From: an uncultured Alphaproteobacteria bacterium
Lineage (GTDB): Bacteria > Pseudomonadota > Alphaproteobacteria > RF32 > CAG-239
Assembly: GCA_910577205.1 (NCBI GenBank)
Contig: CAJTMA010000001.1
Span: 1-64,000 of the forward strand
Reading direction: 5' to 3'
Length of the DNA stretch: 64,000 nucleotides
Each line of letters begins with the position of its first letter. Positions within the stretch are counted from its first letter, which is position 1. The position numbers were made by a program, and so were the translations under genes. Shown piece after piece: positions 41,995 through 51,258 of the stretch. Under the pieces are notes generated by a model. The model made no database searches. It was not told the origin of the DNA and saw only the letters and a list, made by a program, of their open reading frames with translations.

Positions 41995-43619
41995 AATATT
42001 TCTTTTTCCTGTTCTTCAAAGCTTAGGTTTTTAGAGGCGATATCGAAAAGAGTTTGCAGATTGATGGTTAGTGTTCCGGAGAGAAGTTGATTGACTATTC
42101 TTGGCGAGAGATAAGCAAGGTTGAGATATTTGTAAATTGTACGCTTGGTCATTTTCTCCTGTTTCATGATGTCTTCCATCCGGATGCCTTTTTCATATAG
42201 TTTCTTAAATTTCCATGCATAGGCAAAGGCTCTGACGATCAGGCGGTTGTTGTCATTGATGCTCATCAGTCCGACCTTTCCGGCGTTGTAGACATTGCTT
42301 GACAGCCCTCGGTTGATGATGACCTGTTTTTCATAGATGATTTGGTTGTTGGTATTATCAGCAATAACTTCCAGCGGGTTGTTGCTTTCATTCAGCGAAT
42401 CTCCGGTATAGGCCGAGAGGATTATCGGATCGGTATTAAAGAAGAAGGTTAAGAGATCTTTTTGATAGATGATTTTATTGATGAAGTTGCGGATAAAATT
42501 GCGTTGCGTGAAATAGTCCATATCGTTGAAGTTTATCAGTTTTAAAGCCATTGCGCTGTCTTTGTTTAAGCCATTGAGATTGCCGTTAAGAATCTCAATA
42601 ATGGCATCTTTAGCGAGCTTATCAATTTGCTCCGTGGGTAGGAACAAACCCTTAATAGAATAGTAATGTCGTTTGGTAGCTTTCTTTTTACTGTTGGCCT
42701 GATTGGTAAAAATTGTGCCGTTAGCATCAAACAGTTTTCCAGTCAGCAGATTATTGTTTCTGTTCCTTGTATGATTAGAGCTGTTGTCATTTTCTTTGAG
42801 CTTGGCTTGCACCTTTTCCCATAATTCTTTTGATATGATAGCCTCATGCTGTCCTTTAAATGCTTGTCCGGTGCGTTTGTTCTCAATCATGCCGAGGTAT
42901 AATTTTTCATGCAGCAAGCGGTGGAGCGCGGATATTTTAAAAGGTTTTCCGCCTCTCTGTTCCCCCTTGTTGGTTATCCAGCTTTTATGTTTGAAACCTT
43001 TTATTTCAGCAAATTTCTCAAGCTCCGCCAGCGAGCTACATTGCAGATAGTCTTCAAAAATGCTATGCACCTGTTCGGCTTCGACGAGATTAATGACCAG
43101 TTTTTTGTCTTGAATATCATAACCAAGTTTGGGGACGCCGCCCGTCCATAAGCCTTTGGCTTTACTGGCGCGGATTTTATCACGGACACGCTCCGAGGAG
43201 ACCTCTCGCTCGAATTGGGCAAAGGACAGCAGCATATTTAAGGTCAGCTTGCCCATGGAGGTTGAGGTATCAAATGCCTGTGTGATCGAAACAAAGCTGC
43301 AACCGTATTTATCAAACTCCTTCATCATATTATGAAAGTCCATAATGGAGCGCGATAAGCGGTCAACCTTATAAACCACCACCGTTTGAATTAATCCGCG
43401 GCGAATATCCTCAAGCATTTGTTTTAGAGCCGGACGCTCCATGGTGCCGCCGGATATGCCGCCATCGGTATAGGTTTTGAAATATTCCCAGTTGTTAAAG
43501 GCTTGAGACATAATGTAACTCTGGCAGGCGTCTTCCTGATTATGTAGGGAGTTAAACTCAAGCTCCAAGCCTTTTTCTGTAGATTTGCGGACATAGACGG
43601 CGCAGTTTACTCTAGCCAT
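41988..43619 (-). CDS. Large serine recombinase
   Basis: A 543-residue site-specific recombinase. The N-terminal resolvase domain (residues 5-150) has the nucleophile Ser13 in YVRKSTEKG, the catalytic Arg in YKVDRLSRS (about 82-90) and LTLNMLLSFAQFERE (about 121-135). A recombinase domain follows at 165-270. The zinc beta-ribbon is degenerate: in NLLTGKLFDANGTIFTN the usual cysteines are missing. A coiled-coil C-terminus follows. It integrates or excises the surrounding element. It overlaps the DUF2924 gene by eight bases, a pairing common in alphaproteobacterial elements. Confidence 0.92.
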   Translation of the reverse strand: MARVNCAVYVRKSTEKGLELEFNSLHNQEDACQSYIMSQAFNNWEYFKTYTDGGISGGTMERPALKQMLEDIRRGLIQTVVVYKVDRLSRSIMDFHNMMKEFDKYGCSFVSITQAFDTSTSMGKLTLNMLLSFAQFEREVSSERVRDKIRASKAKGLWTGGVPKLGYDIQDKKLVINLVEAEQVHSIFEDYLQCSSLAELEKFAEIKGFKHKSWITNKGEQRGGKPFKISALHRLLHEKLYLGMIENKRTGQAFKGQHEAIISKELWEKVQAKLKENDNSSNHTRNRNNNLLTGKLFDANGTIFTNQANSKKKATKRHYYSIKGLFLPTEQIDKLAKDAIIEILNGNLNGLNKDSAMALKLINFNDMDYFTQRNFIRNFINKIIYQKDLLTFFFNTDPIILSAYTGDSLNESNNPLEVIADNTNNQIIYEKQVIINRGLSSNVYNAGKVGLMSINDNNRLIVRAFAYAWKFKKLYEKGIRMEDIMKQEKMTKRTIYKYLNLAYLSPRIVNQLLSGTLTINLQTLFDIASKNLSFEEQEKEIFQ

Positions 43620-44064
43620 GAGCTGCCTCCTTTAATGCCCGTTTGTTATTTAATCCGAAGAAGTCATAACCGGAAACTTTTATACCGCAGATTTCTTTGG
43701 CAATGGCAGACAGTGTTTTATAATGCTGCCCATTGTAGATAAAATCATCCGTTTCGGCGATAGTAACCTTATATTGTCGGCCGTGATAGGTTTTGATGAT
43801 TTCGGTGCCGGGATACAGGTTGTATTTGGTCTTATAAACCTTAACCATACACTCATCGGGGTTTTCGGCGTATTTATCCAGCTTGGTCAGGTGTTTGCGT
43901 TCAATTTTAAGATTGGCGTTTTCGCAGGCGATATAATACCACAGCGCGCGAAACTGCCGTTCATAAGGACTGTTATGATACCGCGCCCATAGTTCAGCTT
44001 GTCTCTGGTGACTTAGTTTTTTTAATTCTTCAGCGTTTCTCGGCAGATAAATTTTCTTCCTCAT
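43612..44064 (-). CDS. DUF2924 protein (recombinase partner)
   Basis: A 150-residue DUF2924 protein. The C-terminal half carries the family signature GTEIIKTYHGRQYKVTI, FIYNGQHYKTLSAIAKEICG and SGYDFFGLNNKR. DUF2924 genes regularly sit immediately upstream of serine recombinases in alphaproteobacterial prophages and islands, so a directionality or accessory role is plausible but unproven. It is translationally coupled to the recombinase. Confidence 0.85.
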   Translation of the reverse strand: MRKKIYLPRNAEELKKLSHQRQAELWARYHNSPYERQFRALWYYIACENANLKIERKHLTKLDKYAENPDECMVKVYKTKYNLYPGTEIIKTYHGRQYKVTIAETDDFIYNGQHYKTLSAIAKEICGIKVSGYDFFGLNNKRALKEAAHG

Positions 44065-44249
44065 CAGTCAACTCCTTGTTTTTCCATGTCTTGTAAGCTC
44101 AGTAACGCTTACAAAGAGTGATAAGTCAAGCTAATATATTGAATTTAAGTATATTTTTAAAATTTTAAAAATTTTTCAAAAAAAGCGTCAGAAAACACAT
44201 CGTTGTCAGTACTTTTATTATGTAAAAAAAATTTTTAAGGAGATTTCAT

Positions 44250-45581
44250 ATGAATGAAAAACTTTTGGTTAATTATGTGGCTATTAACTCAATTTTTGAT
44301 TATAAGCTTAATCCCAAAACTCACGAAGAAAAGCAGATACAGCAAATTGCCAGATCTATTGAGCGTTTTGGATTTAATAATCCTATTCTGATTGATGAAA
44401 AATCGGAGGTAATTGCTGGTCATGGTCGTTTAGCTGCTGCTAGACTTTTAAAATTGGATGACGTGCCGGTAATCTGTTTGTCGCATCTCAGCGAGGTAGA
44501 AAAGCGAGCTTACCGTATTGCGGATAATAGGTTATCGGAAAATGGTCAATGGAATACGGATTTATTGAAGCTGGAATTTTCGGAAATTGAAAAGTTGGCT
44601 TTGAATCTTGAAGATGAACTGGATTTGGATATTACCGGATTTGATTTTAAGGAGATAGATGTTCTTCTGGCTGAAGATAAGCCCAGCGTAAAGGCAGATC
44701 AAAAGCTTAATTCTATTCCGTATGTATCGGAAAATGAAATAGTCAGCCAATATGGAGATATCTGGCTGCTGGGAAAGCATAAAATTATTTGTGGAAACTC
44801 GCTGAAAGAGGAAACATATCAGCATTTATTTGAAAACATTAAGGCCAATATGGTTTTTACTGATCCGCCATTTAATGTGAAAATTCAAGGACATGTTTGC
44901 GGCTCTGGTCAAACAAAACATAAAGAGTTTGCTTTTGCCTCTGGCGAGATGAATGTGGCTGAATTTATTTCGTTTTTGAAAACATCAATGGCGAATATAG
45001 CAAAACATTCTGTTGAAAATTCCGTTCATTATATTTGCATGGATTGGCGACATATATCCGAGCTGCTTTCCGCTTCTCAAGATATCTACGCTAAAATGCT
45101 GAATATGGTGGTTTGGTGTAAGAAAAACGGCGGTATGGGTAGTTTTTACCGCTCACAGCACGAATTGATTTGCATCTTTCAGAACGGCAAAGGTTCTCAT
45201 GTTAATAATGTGGAGTTAGGCAAGCATGGCCGCTATCGAACAAATGTCTGGCATTATGCCGGTGTTAACAGTTTTGGCTCCGAACAGAAAAATCTTAAAA
45301 TGCATCCGACGGTCAAACCGGTAGAATTAGTCCGCGATGCGATTTTGGACGCCTCTAAACGGGGCGATATTGTGCTGGATGCGTTTCTCGGCAGCGGAAC
45401 AACGCTGATTGCGGCTGAAAAGGCCGGACGTGTTTGTTACGGAATCGAGTATGAGCCATTGTACATTGATACGATTATTCGCCGATATTATGAATTAACC
45501 GGAAATTGGGCTATTCATCAAAGTTCGCAAAAATCATATGAGCAACTATTGCAAGAAAAATTGGAGAAAAATAATGAGTGA
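44250..45581 (+). CDS. ParB-domain DNA methyltransferase (N4/N6)
   Basis: A 443-residue fusion. Residues 1-100 form a ParB/Srx-like nuclease or DNA-binding domain (NPKTHEEKQIQQIARSIERF; VIAGHGRLAAAR). Residues 190-430 form a beta-class N4C/N6A methylase: MVFTDPPFNV (motif IV, about 205-214) precedes LDAFLGSGTTLIAAEKAGR (motif I, about 372-390), with HPTVKPVEL between them. Phages use this type for host-mimicking methylation. It overlaps the following DUF5681 gene by 8 bases. Target sequence unknown. Confidence 0.92.
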   Translation: MNEKLLVNYVAINSIFDYKLNPKTHEEKQIQQIARSIERFGFNNPILIDEKSEVIAGHGRLAAARLLKLDDVPVICLSHLSEVEKRAYRIADNRLSENGQWNTDLLKLEFSEIEKLALNLEDELDLDITGFDFKEIDVLLAEDKPSVKADQKLNSIPYVSENEIVSQYGDIWLLGKHKIICGNSLKEETYQHLFENIKANMVFTDPPFNVKIQGHVCGSGQTKHKEFAFASGEMNVAEFISFLKTSMANIAKHSVENSVHYICMDWRHISELLSASQDIYAKMLNMVVWCKKNGGMGSFYRSQHELICIFQNGKGSHVNNVELGKHGRYRTNVWHYAGVNSFGSEQKNLKMHPTVKPVELVRDAILDASKRGDIVLDAFLGSGTTLIAAEKAGRVCYGIEYEPLYIDTIIRRYYELTGNWAIHQSSQKSYEQLLQEKLEKNNE

Positions 45582-45945
45582 AAGCGGTTATAAAAATCCA
45601 CCCAAACATTCGCGATTTCAGAAGGGGTGTTCAGGTAATCCGGCTGGGAGGCCAAAAGGAAGCAAAAATACGCTCAAACTTCTGGATGCAGTTTTGGAAC
45701 AGAAAATCAAAATTCAGCAAGAGGGTAAGACCATCAGCATTACCAAAAAGCAGGCAATGCTGATGCAGTTGGTCAATGCTGCGGTAAAAGGTGAAATCAA
45801 GGCCATTGCGGCACTTTTCCCATACATGATGCAGTTAGATATGAAAGAGGAGCAATCCTTGGAAACAAGCAAATTGTCTTTAAGAGATGAAGAAATTTTA
45901 CAACAGTTTTTAGAACAAAATAAACAGGAGAATAGAAATGACTGA
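45574..45945 (+). CDS. DUF5681 protein (small-terminase-like)
   Basis: A 123-residue protein starting at ATG 45574 behind TTGGAG. The N-terminal signature FQKGCSGNPAGRPKGSKNT is the DUF5681 motif. Such proteins lie between a ParB-methylase and a large terminase in many alphaproteobacterial prophages and are thought to be the small terminase or a DNA adaptor. It overlaps the terminase gene by eight bases. Confidence 0.85.
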   Translation: MSESGYKNPPKHSRFQKGCSGNPAGRPKGSKNTLKLLDAVLEQKIKIQQEGKTISITKKQAMLMQLVNAAVKGEIKAIAALFPYMMQLDMKEEQSLETSKLSLRDEEILQQFLEQNKQENRND

Positions 45946-47482
45946 TAAAAATTTGGTGAAGAATGCAGTCTTCCGTCAAAGTTTTTCAACCTTTGTACAG
46001 AAGTGTTTTTATGAACTAAACCCCTCGGAAAAATTTATAAATGGCATGTATATAGATTTATTATGCGATCAAATCCAAAGTATGATTGAAGGTGAGAATC
46101 AGAAGTTGATAATCAATCTTCCCCCAAGATATTTAAAATCTGTCATATGTTCTATAGCTTTGCCTGCATTTATTCTAGGGCATAACCCGTCGGCTAAAAT
46201 TATGTGCATCAGCTATGGGGAGGATCTGGCTTCCAAATTAGCTACGGATTGTAGAACCATTATGGAAACAGACTGGTATAAAGAACTTTTCTTTCAGACA
46301 AGAATTCGGGGAGATAGGAGATCTAGCATGGATTTTGAAACAACCAAGCACGGCGGACGGTTTGCTGTGACAATTTCAGGAGGAGTAACCGGCCGCGGCG
46401 CTGATTGGATTATTATAGACGATCCGTTGAAACCGGTTGAGGCTTTTTCTGATATACAGAGAGAAAAAGTTAATGAACTCTATGGAAATACCGTTAACTC
46501 TAGGCTTAATGATAAAAATACAGGGAGAATACTTGTGGTTATGCAGCGTTTGCATGCTCATGATTTATCTGGTTTTCTGTTTGAGAACGATCCTGATTTT
46601 AAGTCTATCGTCTTGCCGTTGATAGCTGTAAAAGATGAAGAATGGCAAATAAAAAATCATATTACTGGAAAAATAGTGATATATAAGCGAAAAAAAGGTG
46701 AGCTGCTGCATCCGGAACGCGAAGGCGAAAAAGTTGTAAACAGTTATCGCAATTCGATGAGCCCTTTTGTATTTTCTGCGCAGTATCAGCAGAATCCAAT
46801 GCCTATCGGCAGCGGAATGATTAAACAGGAATGGATAACGACCTATCAAGAACTGCCAAAGTTGAGTAAAATTATTTTATCATGGGATACAGCGTCTAAA
46901 ACTACAGAAACAAATGCTTACTCTGCATGTGTGGTGATTGGAGTTGGAAAAGATCAAAAGTATTACCTGCTTGAAGTGTTTCGCGGCAGACTTGATTTTC
47001 CTAGTTTGACAAGAAAGGTTAAGGAACTGTCTGATAAATATGAAGGTAAAATGTCAGGCAAGATAATAACTTTGGTTGAAAATGCATCTTCCGGAATTTC
47101 ACTTTGTCAAACTTTGAAGGGTAAGATAACAAATTTAATACCTGTTTCATGTAAAAGTTCTAAGGAACAGCGTTTTGATATTGTCGCATTAAAAACCGAA
47201 CAAGGTGAGTTATTGTTTCCAGGACAATATGAACCTTGGTTCAAAAGTTTTGAAGATGAGTTCTTAACTTTTCCGAGATCTTTATTTAAAGATCAATGTG
47301 ATGCTTTGAGTCAGGTAATAGGGTATTTTGAAGAGCATAAACATTCTTTACGGCAAGCGGCTGTTGTTGCCACTCCATCGCCGCCCGTGAAAACTGCGTA
47401 CACTGGAATTATTGGGACATCCAATACAAACAGCGGTATTTCAGCTCGTCCAACAATATTTTTTAATTATAGGCGTTTTTAG
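45938..47482 (+). CDS. Phage large terminase (TerL)
   Basis: A 514-residue terminase. The ATPase half has a deviant Walker A, LPPRYLKSVICSI (about residues 59-71), in place of the usual PPRHGKS, and Walker B IIIDDPLKPVEAF (about 155-167). The nuclease half has SWDTASKTTETNAYS (about 312-326, first catalytic Asp) and a later acidic pair. It should package DNA into capsids. No portal, protease, capsid or tail gene follows, so it may be a relic or serve a satellite. Start overlaps DUF5681. Confidence 0.9.
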   Translation: MTDKNLVKNAVFRQSFSTFVQKCFYELNPSEKFINGMYIDLLCDQIQSMIEGENQKLIINLPPRYLKSVICSIALPAFILGHNPSAKIMCISYGEDLASKLATDCRTIMETDWYKELFFQTRIRGDRRSSMDFETTKHGGRFAVTISGGVTGRGADWIIIDDPLKPVEAFSDIQREKVNELYGNTVNSRLNDKNTGRILVVMQRLHAHDLSGFLFENDPDFKSIVLPLIAVKDEEWQIKNHITGKIVIYKRKKGELLHPEREGEKVVNSYRNSMSPFVFSAQYQQNPMPIGSGMIKQEWITTYQELPKLSKIILSWDTASKTTETNAYSACVVIGVGKDQKYYLLEVFRGRLDFPSLTRKVKELSDKYEGKMSGKIITLVENASSGISLCQTLKGKITNLIPVSCKSSKEQRFDIVALKTEQGELLFPGQYEPWFKSFEDEFLTFPRSLFKDQCDALSQVIGYFEEHKHSLRQAAVVATPSPPVKTAYTGIIGTSNTNSGISARPTIFFNYRRF

Positions 47483-47568
47483 CTTGAATAATTCTTTTTT
47501 ATGAGCATTACATATCCACGTCAGATTTTGTCGTCAATGCATTATATCGTCAAAAAGCAACGAAAAAG

Positions 47569-48654
47569 ATGAAACGGATAAAAGTAATGTTTTTGAATAA
47601 GTGGATGTTAGGTCTTAAAAAGGTAGAACAGAAGATTTTGAAGAGTTCTGATAAAAAAAATTGTCCGGAACATATTTCTGCAATAATCCAATCTTATTTA
47701 GAAAGGTTAGATTATAAATATCAAAATCCTGATAAAATTATAGGACTTTCTACAGAAATAAAGACTCTAGACAACAAATTACAAGGTTTAAGAGGAGGAG
47801 AAATTATTTTACTCGCCTCTCGTCCCTGCATGGGAAAAACATCTTTTGCAATGAATCTTTCTTATAAAGTAGCTCAATCATTCTTAAAAGAGAACGGCAT
47901 AAATACGGATAATAAGTGTGTTCTGTATTTTAGTTCAGAAGCTCCGTCTTTTACCTTGTGTCAGCTTCAGCGGATTATAGCTGAAAAAATTACCGACACA
48001 ACTTGGTTCGATTTGCATACATACAAATATGGAAGCAAATCTTATGAAGAATTTGCAACGGTAGCAAATATTGGTAAAGAACTAGGAAAATTACCTCTTT
48101 ATATATGTGATGATTCCGACCTGTCTTTGGATTTTATAAAAAATAAAATAAAAAAAATTAACGGCTATTCAAAAATCGGTTTTATTGTTGTTGATGAGCT
48201 TTTATTATTTTCTTTCCAAAACTCATCACAACCCCAACTGTCCTATATCACCTTGCAAGGATTAAAGGATATAGCCCAAAAGCTTAATGTTCCCATTTTA
48301 GTTTTAGGCAGATTAAGCAGAAATCTTGAAAGCCGCTCCGATAAACGCCCGCTATTATCTGATGTTGATTCGGCAATTAAACTGTCCCCTTATTGTGATA
48401 AAATTTTATTTTTGTACCGCGAATCTTACTATTTGGCAATGAAATACCCAGAAAAAAAGTCAAATGAAACAAAAAACCATTTTGACCATCGAATGAAACG
48501 TTGGGAAAAGAAGTGTCGTAAAATGGAAAACGAATGTGAAATTATAATAGCGAGAAATAAACAAGCATTTACAGGAACGGTAAAAATTTTTTGTAACATG
48601 GTAGATGGTATTTTTGACGATATAGAATCATCGGAGGATGATATTCCGTTTTAG
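47569..48654 (+). CDS. DnaB-like RecA-fold replicative ATPase
   Basis: A 361-residue protein holding the DnaB C-terminal helicase domain without the N-terminal primase-binding domain. LRGGEIILLASRPCMGKTSF (about residues 75-94) contains Walker A, IGFIVVDELLLFS (about 203-215) is Walker B, and VPILVLGRLSRNLESRSDKR (about 241-260) is the DnaB H3/H4 region. This is typical of phage or integrative-element replication helicases. It lies 87 bases after the terminase. Confidence 0.85.
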   Translation: MKRIKVMFLNKWMLGLKKVEQKILKSSDKKNCPEHISAIIQSYLERLDYKYQNPDKIIGLSTEIKTLDNKLQGLRGGEIILLASRPCMGKTSFAMNLSYKVAQSFLKENGINTDNKCVLYFSSEAPSFTLCQLQRIIAEKITDTTWFDLHTYKYGSKSYEEFATVANIGKELGKLPLYICDDSDLSLDFIKNKIKKINGYSKIGFIVVDELLLFSFQNSSQPQLSYITLQGLKDIAQKLNVPILVLGRLSRNLESRSDKRPLLSDVDSAIKLSPYCDKILFLYRESYYLAMKYPEKKSNETKNHFDHRMKRWEKKCRKMENECEIIIARNKQAFTGTVKIFCNMVDGIFDDIESSEDDIPF

Positions 48655-48710
48655 ATAATCTTACTTCAAATAGTATTAAAAACACTAATCCAAAACGAAA
48701 GGAACTGACA

Positions 48711-49202
48711 ATGAACAAGGAAATAAAATTAAATCTTAACAAGCTGTTTTGGTATGTCCTTAGCTGTGAAATTAATAATGACGCCGCTAAATATTATACA
48801 CCTTTATTTAATGATAAAGACAAGCAGGAACTTATCAATATTGTTCTGGAAATTCGACTGTCCGGCCGGAATACATGGAGTGAGAGCAGTAAAGCAAGAA
48901 TAGCTCCTTATCTATTAAAATTTGCTCCTATTCCATATAAGGGCAATTATTGCATTAAACCGGTTACCAATTTAGAAATGCTTGAGGCGGAAGAGTGTTA
49001 TTCAATGCTAAGCAACTGGAACTTTTTCATCAGTGATGCTTTTTTCTTATACAAAAAAGATGATATTCGGGCTTTAATTATGGTTGCAGAGGAATTTGGC
49101 ATTCCTACACCTAAAATTATCGACCCTAACGACTATTTAACAGCTAAACAAAGAAATACAGTTTTGGCAGAAATGAATGCCCTTATGGCCGAGCAAAGCT
49201 AA
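48711..49202 (+). CDS. Uncharacterised 163-residue protein of the mobile region
   Basis: I do not recognise this family. It is soluble, helical, with no signal peptide and few Gly. A good site (GAAAGGAA) precedes ATG 48711. It follows the helicase in the same direction with a 56-base gap, so it is probably part of the same element. Confidence 0.6.
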   Translation: MNKEIKLNLNKLFWYVLSCEINNDAAKYYTPLFNDKDKQELINIVLEIRLSGRNTWSESSKARIAPYLLKFAPIPYKGNYCIKPVTNLEMLEAEECYSMLSNWNFFISDAFFLYKKDDIRALIMVAEEFGIPTPKIIDPNDYLTAKQRNTVLAEMNALMAEQS

Positions 49203-49270
49203 AAATTTTTATATAACACCTGCCAGGATTTACCTTACAAATTTCTCTTTTTGGCAGTTGCTATACCACC

Positions 49271-49297
49271 GAAGCCTCAATTTTATATTGGGGCTTC
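49271..49297 (+). terminator. Hairpin between unknown gene and DUF3768
   Basis: An 11-bp stem GAAGCCTCAAT / ATTGGGGCTTC (one T-G pair) with a 5-base loop. There is no clear T run, so termination is uncertain. Confidence 0.4.
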
Positions 49298-49317
49298 ACT
49301 TATTTCAGGAGAGAGTA

Positions 49318-49639
49318 ATGACAAAAAAGATAATAAAAGAACTTAATGACAATTTTAGAAAAAGCTTTTTAGGTGGACGTGTAATGATAACTCAAAAGTT
49401 CAAATGCTGTCTGCCGAAGCCCAAAGAGAATTATTTGACCGTGTAAAACAGTTTAATGACTTTACAAAAAAAACGACCCTTACGGAGAACATGATTTCGG
49501 AAGTATCAAATTCCAAAATGACATTTATTTTTGGAAGATTGATTATTACGACATTAATTTTTTATATCACAGTCCAGACCCGAGCAACACTTCTATTACA
49601 AATAGGGTTTTAACAATTATGCACGCAGATGAATATTAA
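49318..49639 (+). pseudogene. DUF3768 gene broken by two frameshifts
   Basis: Three frames together give a full-length DUF3768 protein of about 107 residues: LNDNFRKSFLGGRVMITQ in frame 1, VQMLSAEAQRELFDRVKQF in the next, and NDPYGEHDFG, FWKIDYYD, YHSPDPSNTSITNRVLTIM in the third. The joins fall in A-tracts, AAAA near 49395 and an A8 run at 49466-49473. A strong AGGAGAGAG precedes ATG 49318. DUF3768 proteins are small and common on alphaproteobacterial mobile DNA, function unknown. It is either a decayed gene, a homopolymer sequencing error or a slippage-expressed gene. Confidence 0.75.
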
Positions 49640-49693
49640 CGTCAAAAATTGGCGACTTTCCATAATATAATTAAAAAATTAAGGAACAAAGCC

Positions 49694-50482
49694 ATGATTT
49701 ATAAAATTAAAAGCCAAAAACAGCTTATCAGTTTAATTAAACATTGTGCAATGCTGCGAATATTTACCAACGGCAAAGATGTCTATACGTGGAATAGCGA
49801 ATTTACCGATCATCAGCGTGCCCGAAAAATGCTTGGCGGATTAGACGAATCTTATACGATAGAAAATAATGGACGGCTGTTACATTGCGTCGTAATCAAT
49901 TATCCGGTATTAGAAAAATTTATTCGGACATGGTTTCCTGATTGCTGGTATGGTTTCCATATTAAAGAATATGATACGCATGAGGGCATTTGCCTTTTTA
50001 CCAATGAAAAACCGGAATGGGCATCTCTTCATCATGCCTATAATATGCGTATTATAGCATTGGCACAGCCTTATTATAAATCCGAAACGAAGAAACGTAC
50101 ATTCACACTTTTTACTGAAGATAATGAAATGCCTTTTCGTTATCCGCATGTCCATGTTTGTGTTGCTGTAAAAAATAAGAAGTATTTAGGTGTTCCTCTT
50201 CGGTCTCTTTATTGGGCAGAGAAATATAAATCTATTTTCAGCATCCGCATAAAAAATCCTAAAGTTACAGAAAAAGAACTCTACACGGCAAATAATTTAA
50301 TAATTGAAGATGAAGTAGAGCCGGACTGTTTTAAGAATATGTCCGAGCAAGAAAAAAGCGAACTACTCGACCTGCTTAATTGTGAAAAATTTAATTTTTG
50401 GAGAGGTTACCTCTGTAACATTAAAAACGATGAGGCTTATAAGGAATATTGGCAAAAAAAGGCTGTTATTTTGAAACCATAA
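49694..50482 (+). CDS. Uncharacterised 262-residue protein
   Basis: No family recognised. ATG 49694 follows AAGGAACAAAGCC; an upstream in-frame ATG (49649) lacks a site. The protein is soluble and rich in aromatic residues and His (PHVHVCVAVKNKKY; WFPDCWYGFHIKEYDTHEGI). It has the AT-rich codon use of the mobile region. Confidence 0.6.
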   Translation: MIYKIKSQKQLISLIKHCAMLRIFTNGKDVYTWNSEFTDHQRARKMLGGLDESYTIENNGRLLHCVVINYPVLEKFIRTWFPDCWYGFHIKEYDTHEGICLFTNEKPEWASLHHAYNMRIIALAQPYYKSETKKRTFTLFTEDNEMPFRYPHVHVCVAVKNKKYLGVPLRSLYWAEKYKSIFSIRIKNPKVTEKELYTANNLIIEDEVEPDCFKNMSEQEKSELLDLLNCEKFNFWRGYLCNIKNDEAYKEYWQKKAVILKP

Positions 50483-50507
50483 CGCCATCTCCCAAATACG
50501 ATACATA

Positions 50508-50978
50508 TTGATAAAAGGAAAAACAGATTCTCGGCGTTTTTTGGCCGAAGCATTGGTCGAAACCTGTGGGAAAAAAGGGTCTATAATTGTTTATAATGAC
50601 AACTTTGAAAAAACACGCAATCGAGAGCTTGCTGAATTATTCACAGACTTATCCGAAAGTCTGCTGGAAATCAACAGCCGTATTATTGATTTATTAATTC
50701 CGTTCAGACAGAGAGCTTTATACAGCCCAAAGCAACATAGTTCCGCATCAATTAAATATGTTCTTCCTGCCTTTTGTGATTTGAGCTATACCGAAATGGA
50801 AATCGCTAACGGTAGTCAGGCAATGGACAGATACCTTGCTTTTTTGACCGGAACATTATCTGACGAAGAAGAAAAAATCCTATTTAAAGGGTTGGAAGAC
50901 TATTGTTACCAAGATACATATGCTATGGTTAAATTGATTGATGTTTTATACGAAAAAAGCAAGGACGAAACAAATTAA
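50508..50978 (+). pseudogene. C-terminal fragment of a DUF2779 protein
   Basis: A 156-codon open frame starting only at TTG 50508. The content matches the C-terminal part of DUF2779: GSIIVYNDNFEKTRNRELAE, IIDLLIPFRQRALYSPKQHS, SIKYVLPAFCDLSY and MEIANGSQAMDRYLAF. Full proteins are several hundred residues and carry Cas4-like and RNase H-like nuclease parts. The 5' portion is missing, so this is a truncated remnant at a recombination joint near 50500. Confidence 0.7.
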
Positions 50979-51258
50979 TTACAGATATCTTTTTTTGATA
51001 CCATAATTCTAAAACTTTTCCATTTTTATACACTGTCTGATAAGATAATTAACATGATGTGAATAAGTTGATATATTAAATTTCCTTATGTTATCCATAT
51101 GAAAAATATAACTTTTTTCATCAACAGCATTGCTTTTCAATTTAATAATATGTGTATAAAAAAATACTTAACAGCTTACACAGAGATTCACGACAACTAC
51201 TACATTTTAAATATAATTAGTAGGGGATGTTAAAGGTGTTTATAAGTTTGATTTCTTA
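50979..51258. other. AT-rich intergenic gap
   Basis: About 280 bases of very AT-rich DNA between a truncated gene and the convergent WYL regulator. No gene, RNA or clear terminator seen. Confidence 0.5.
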
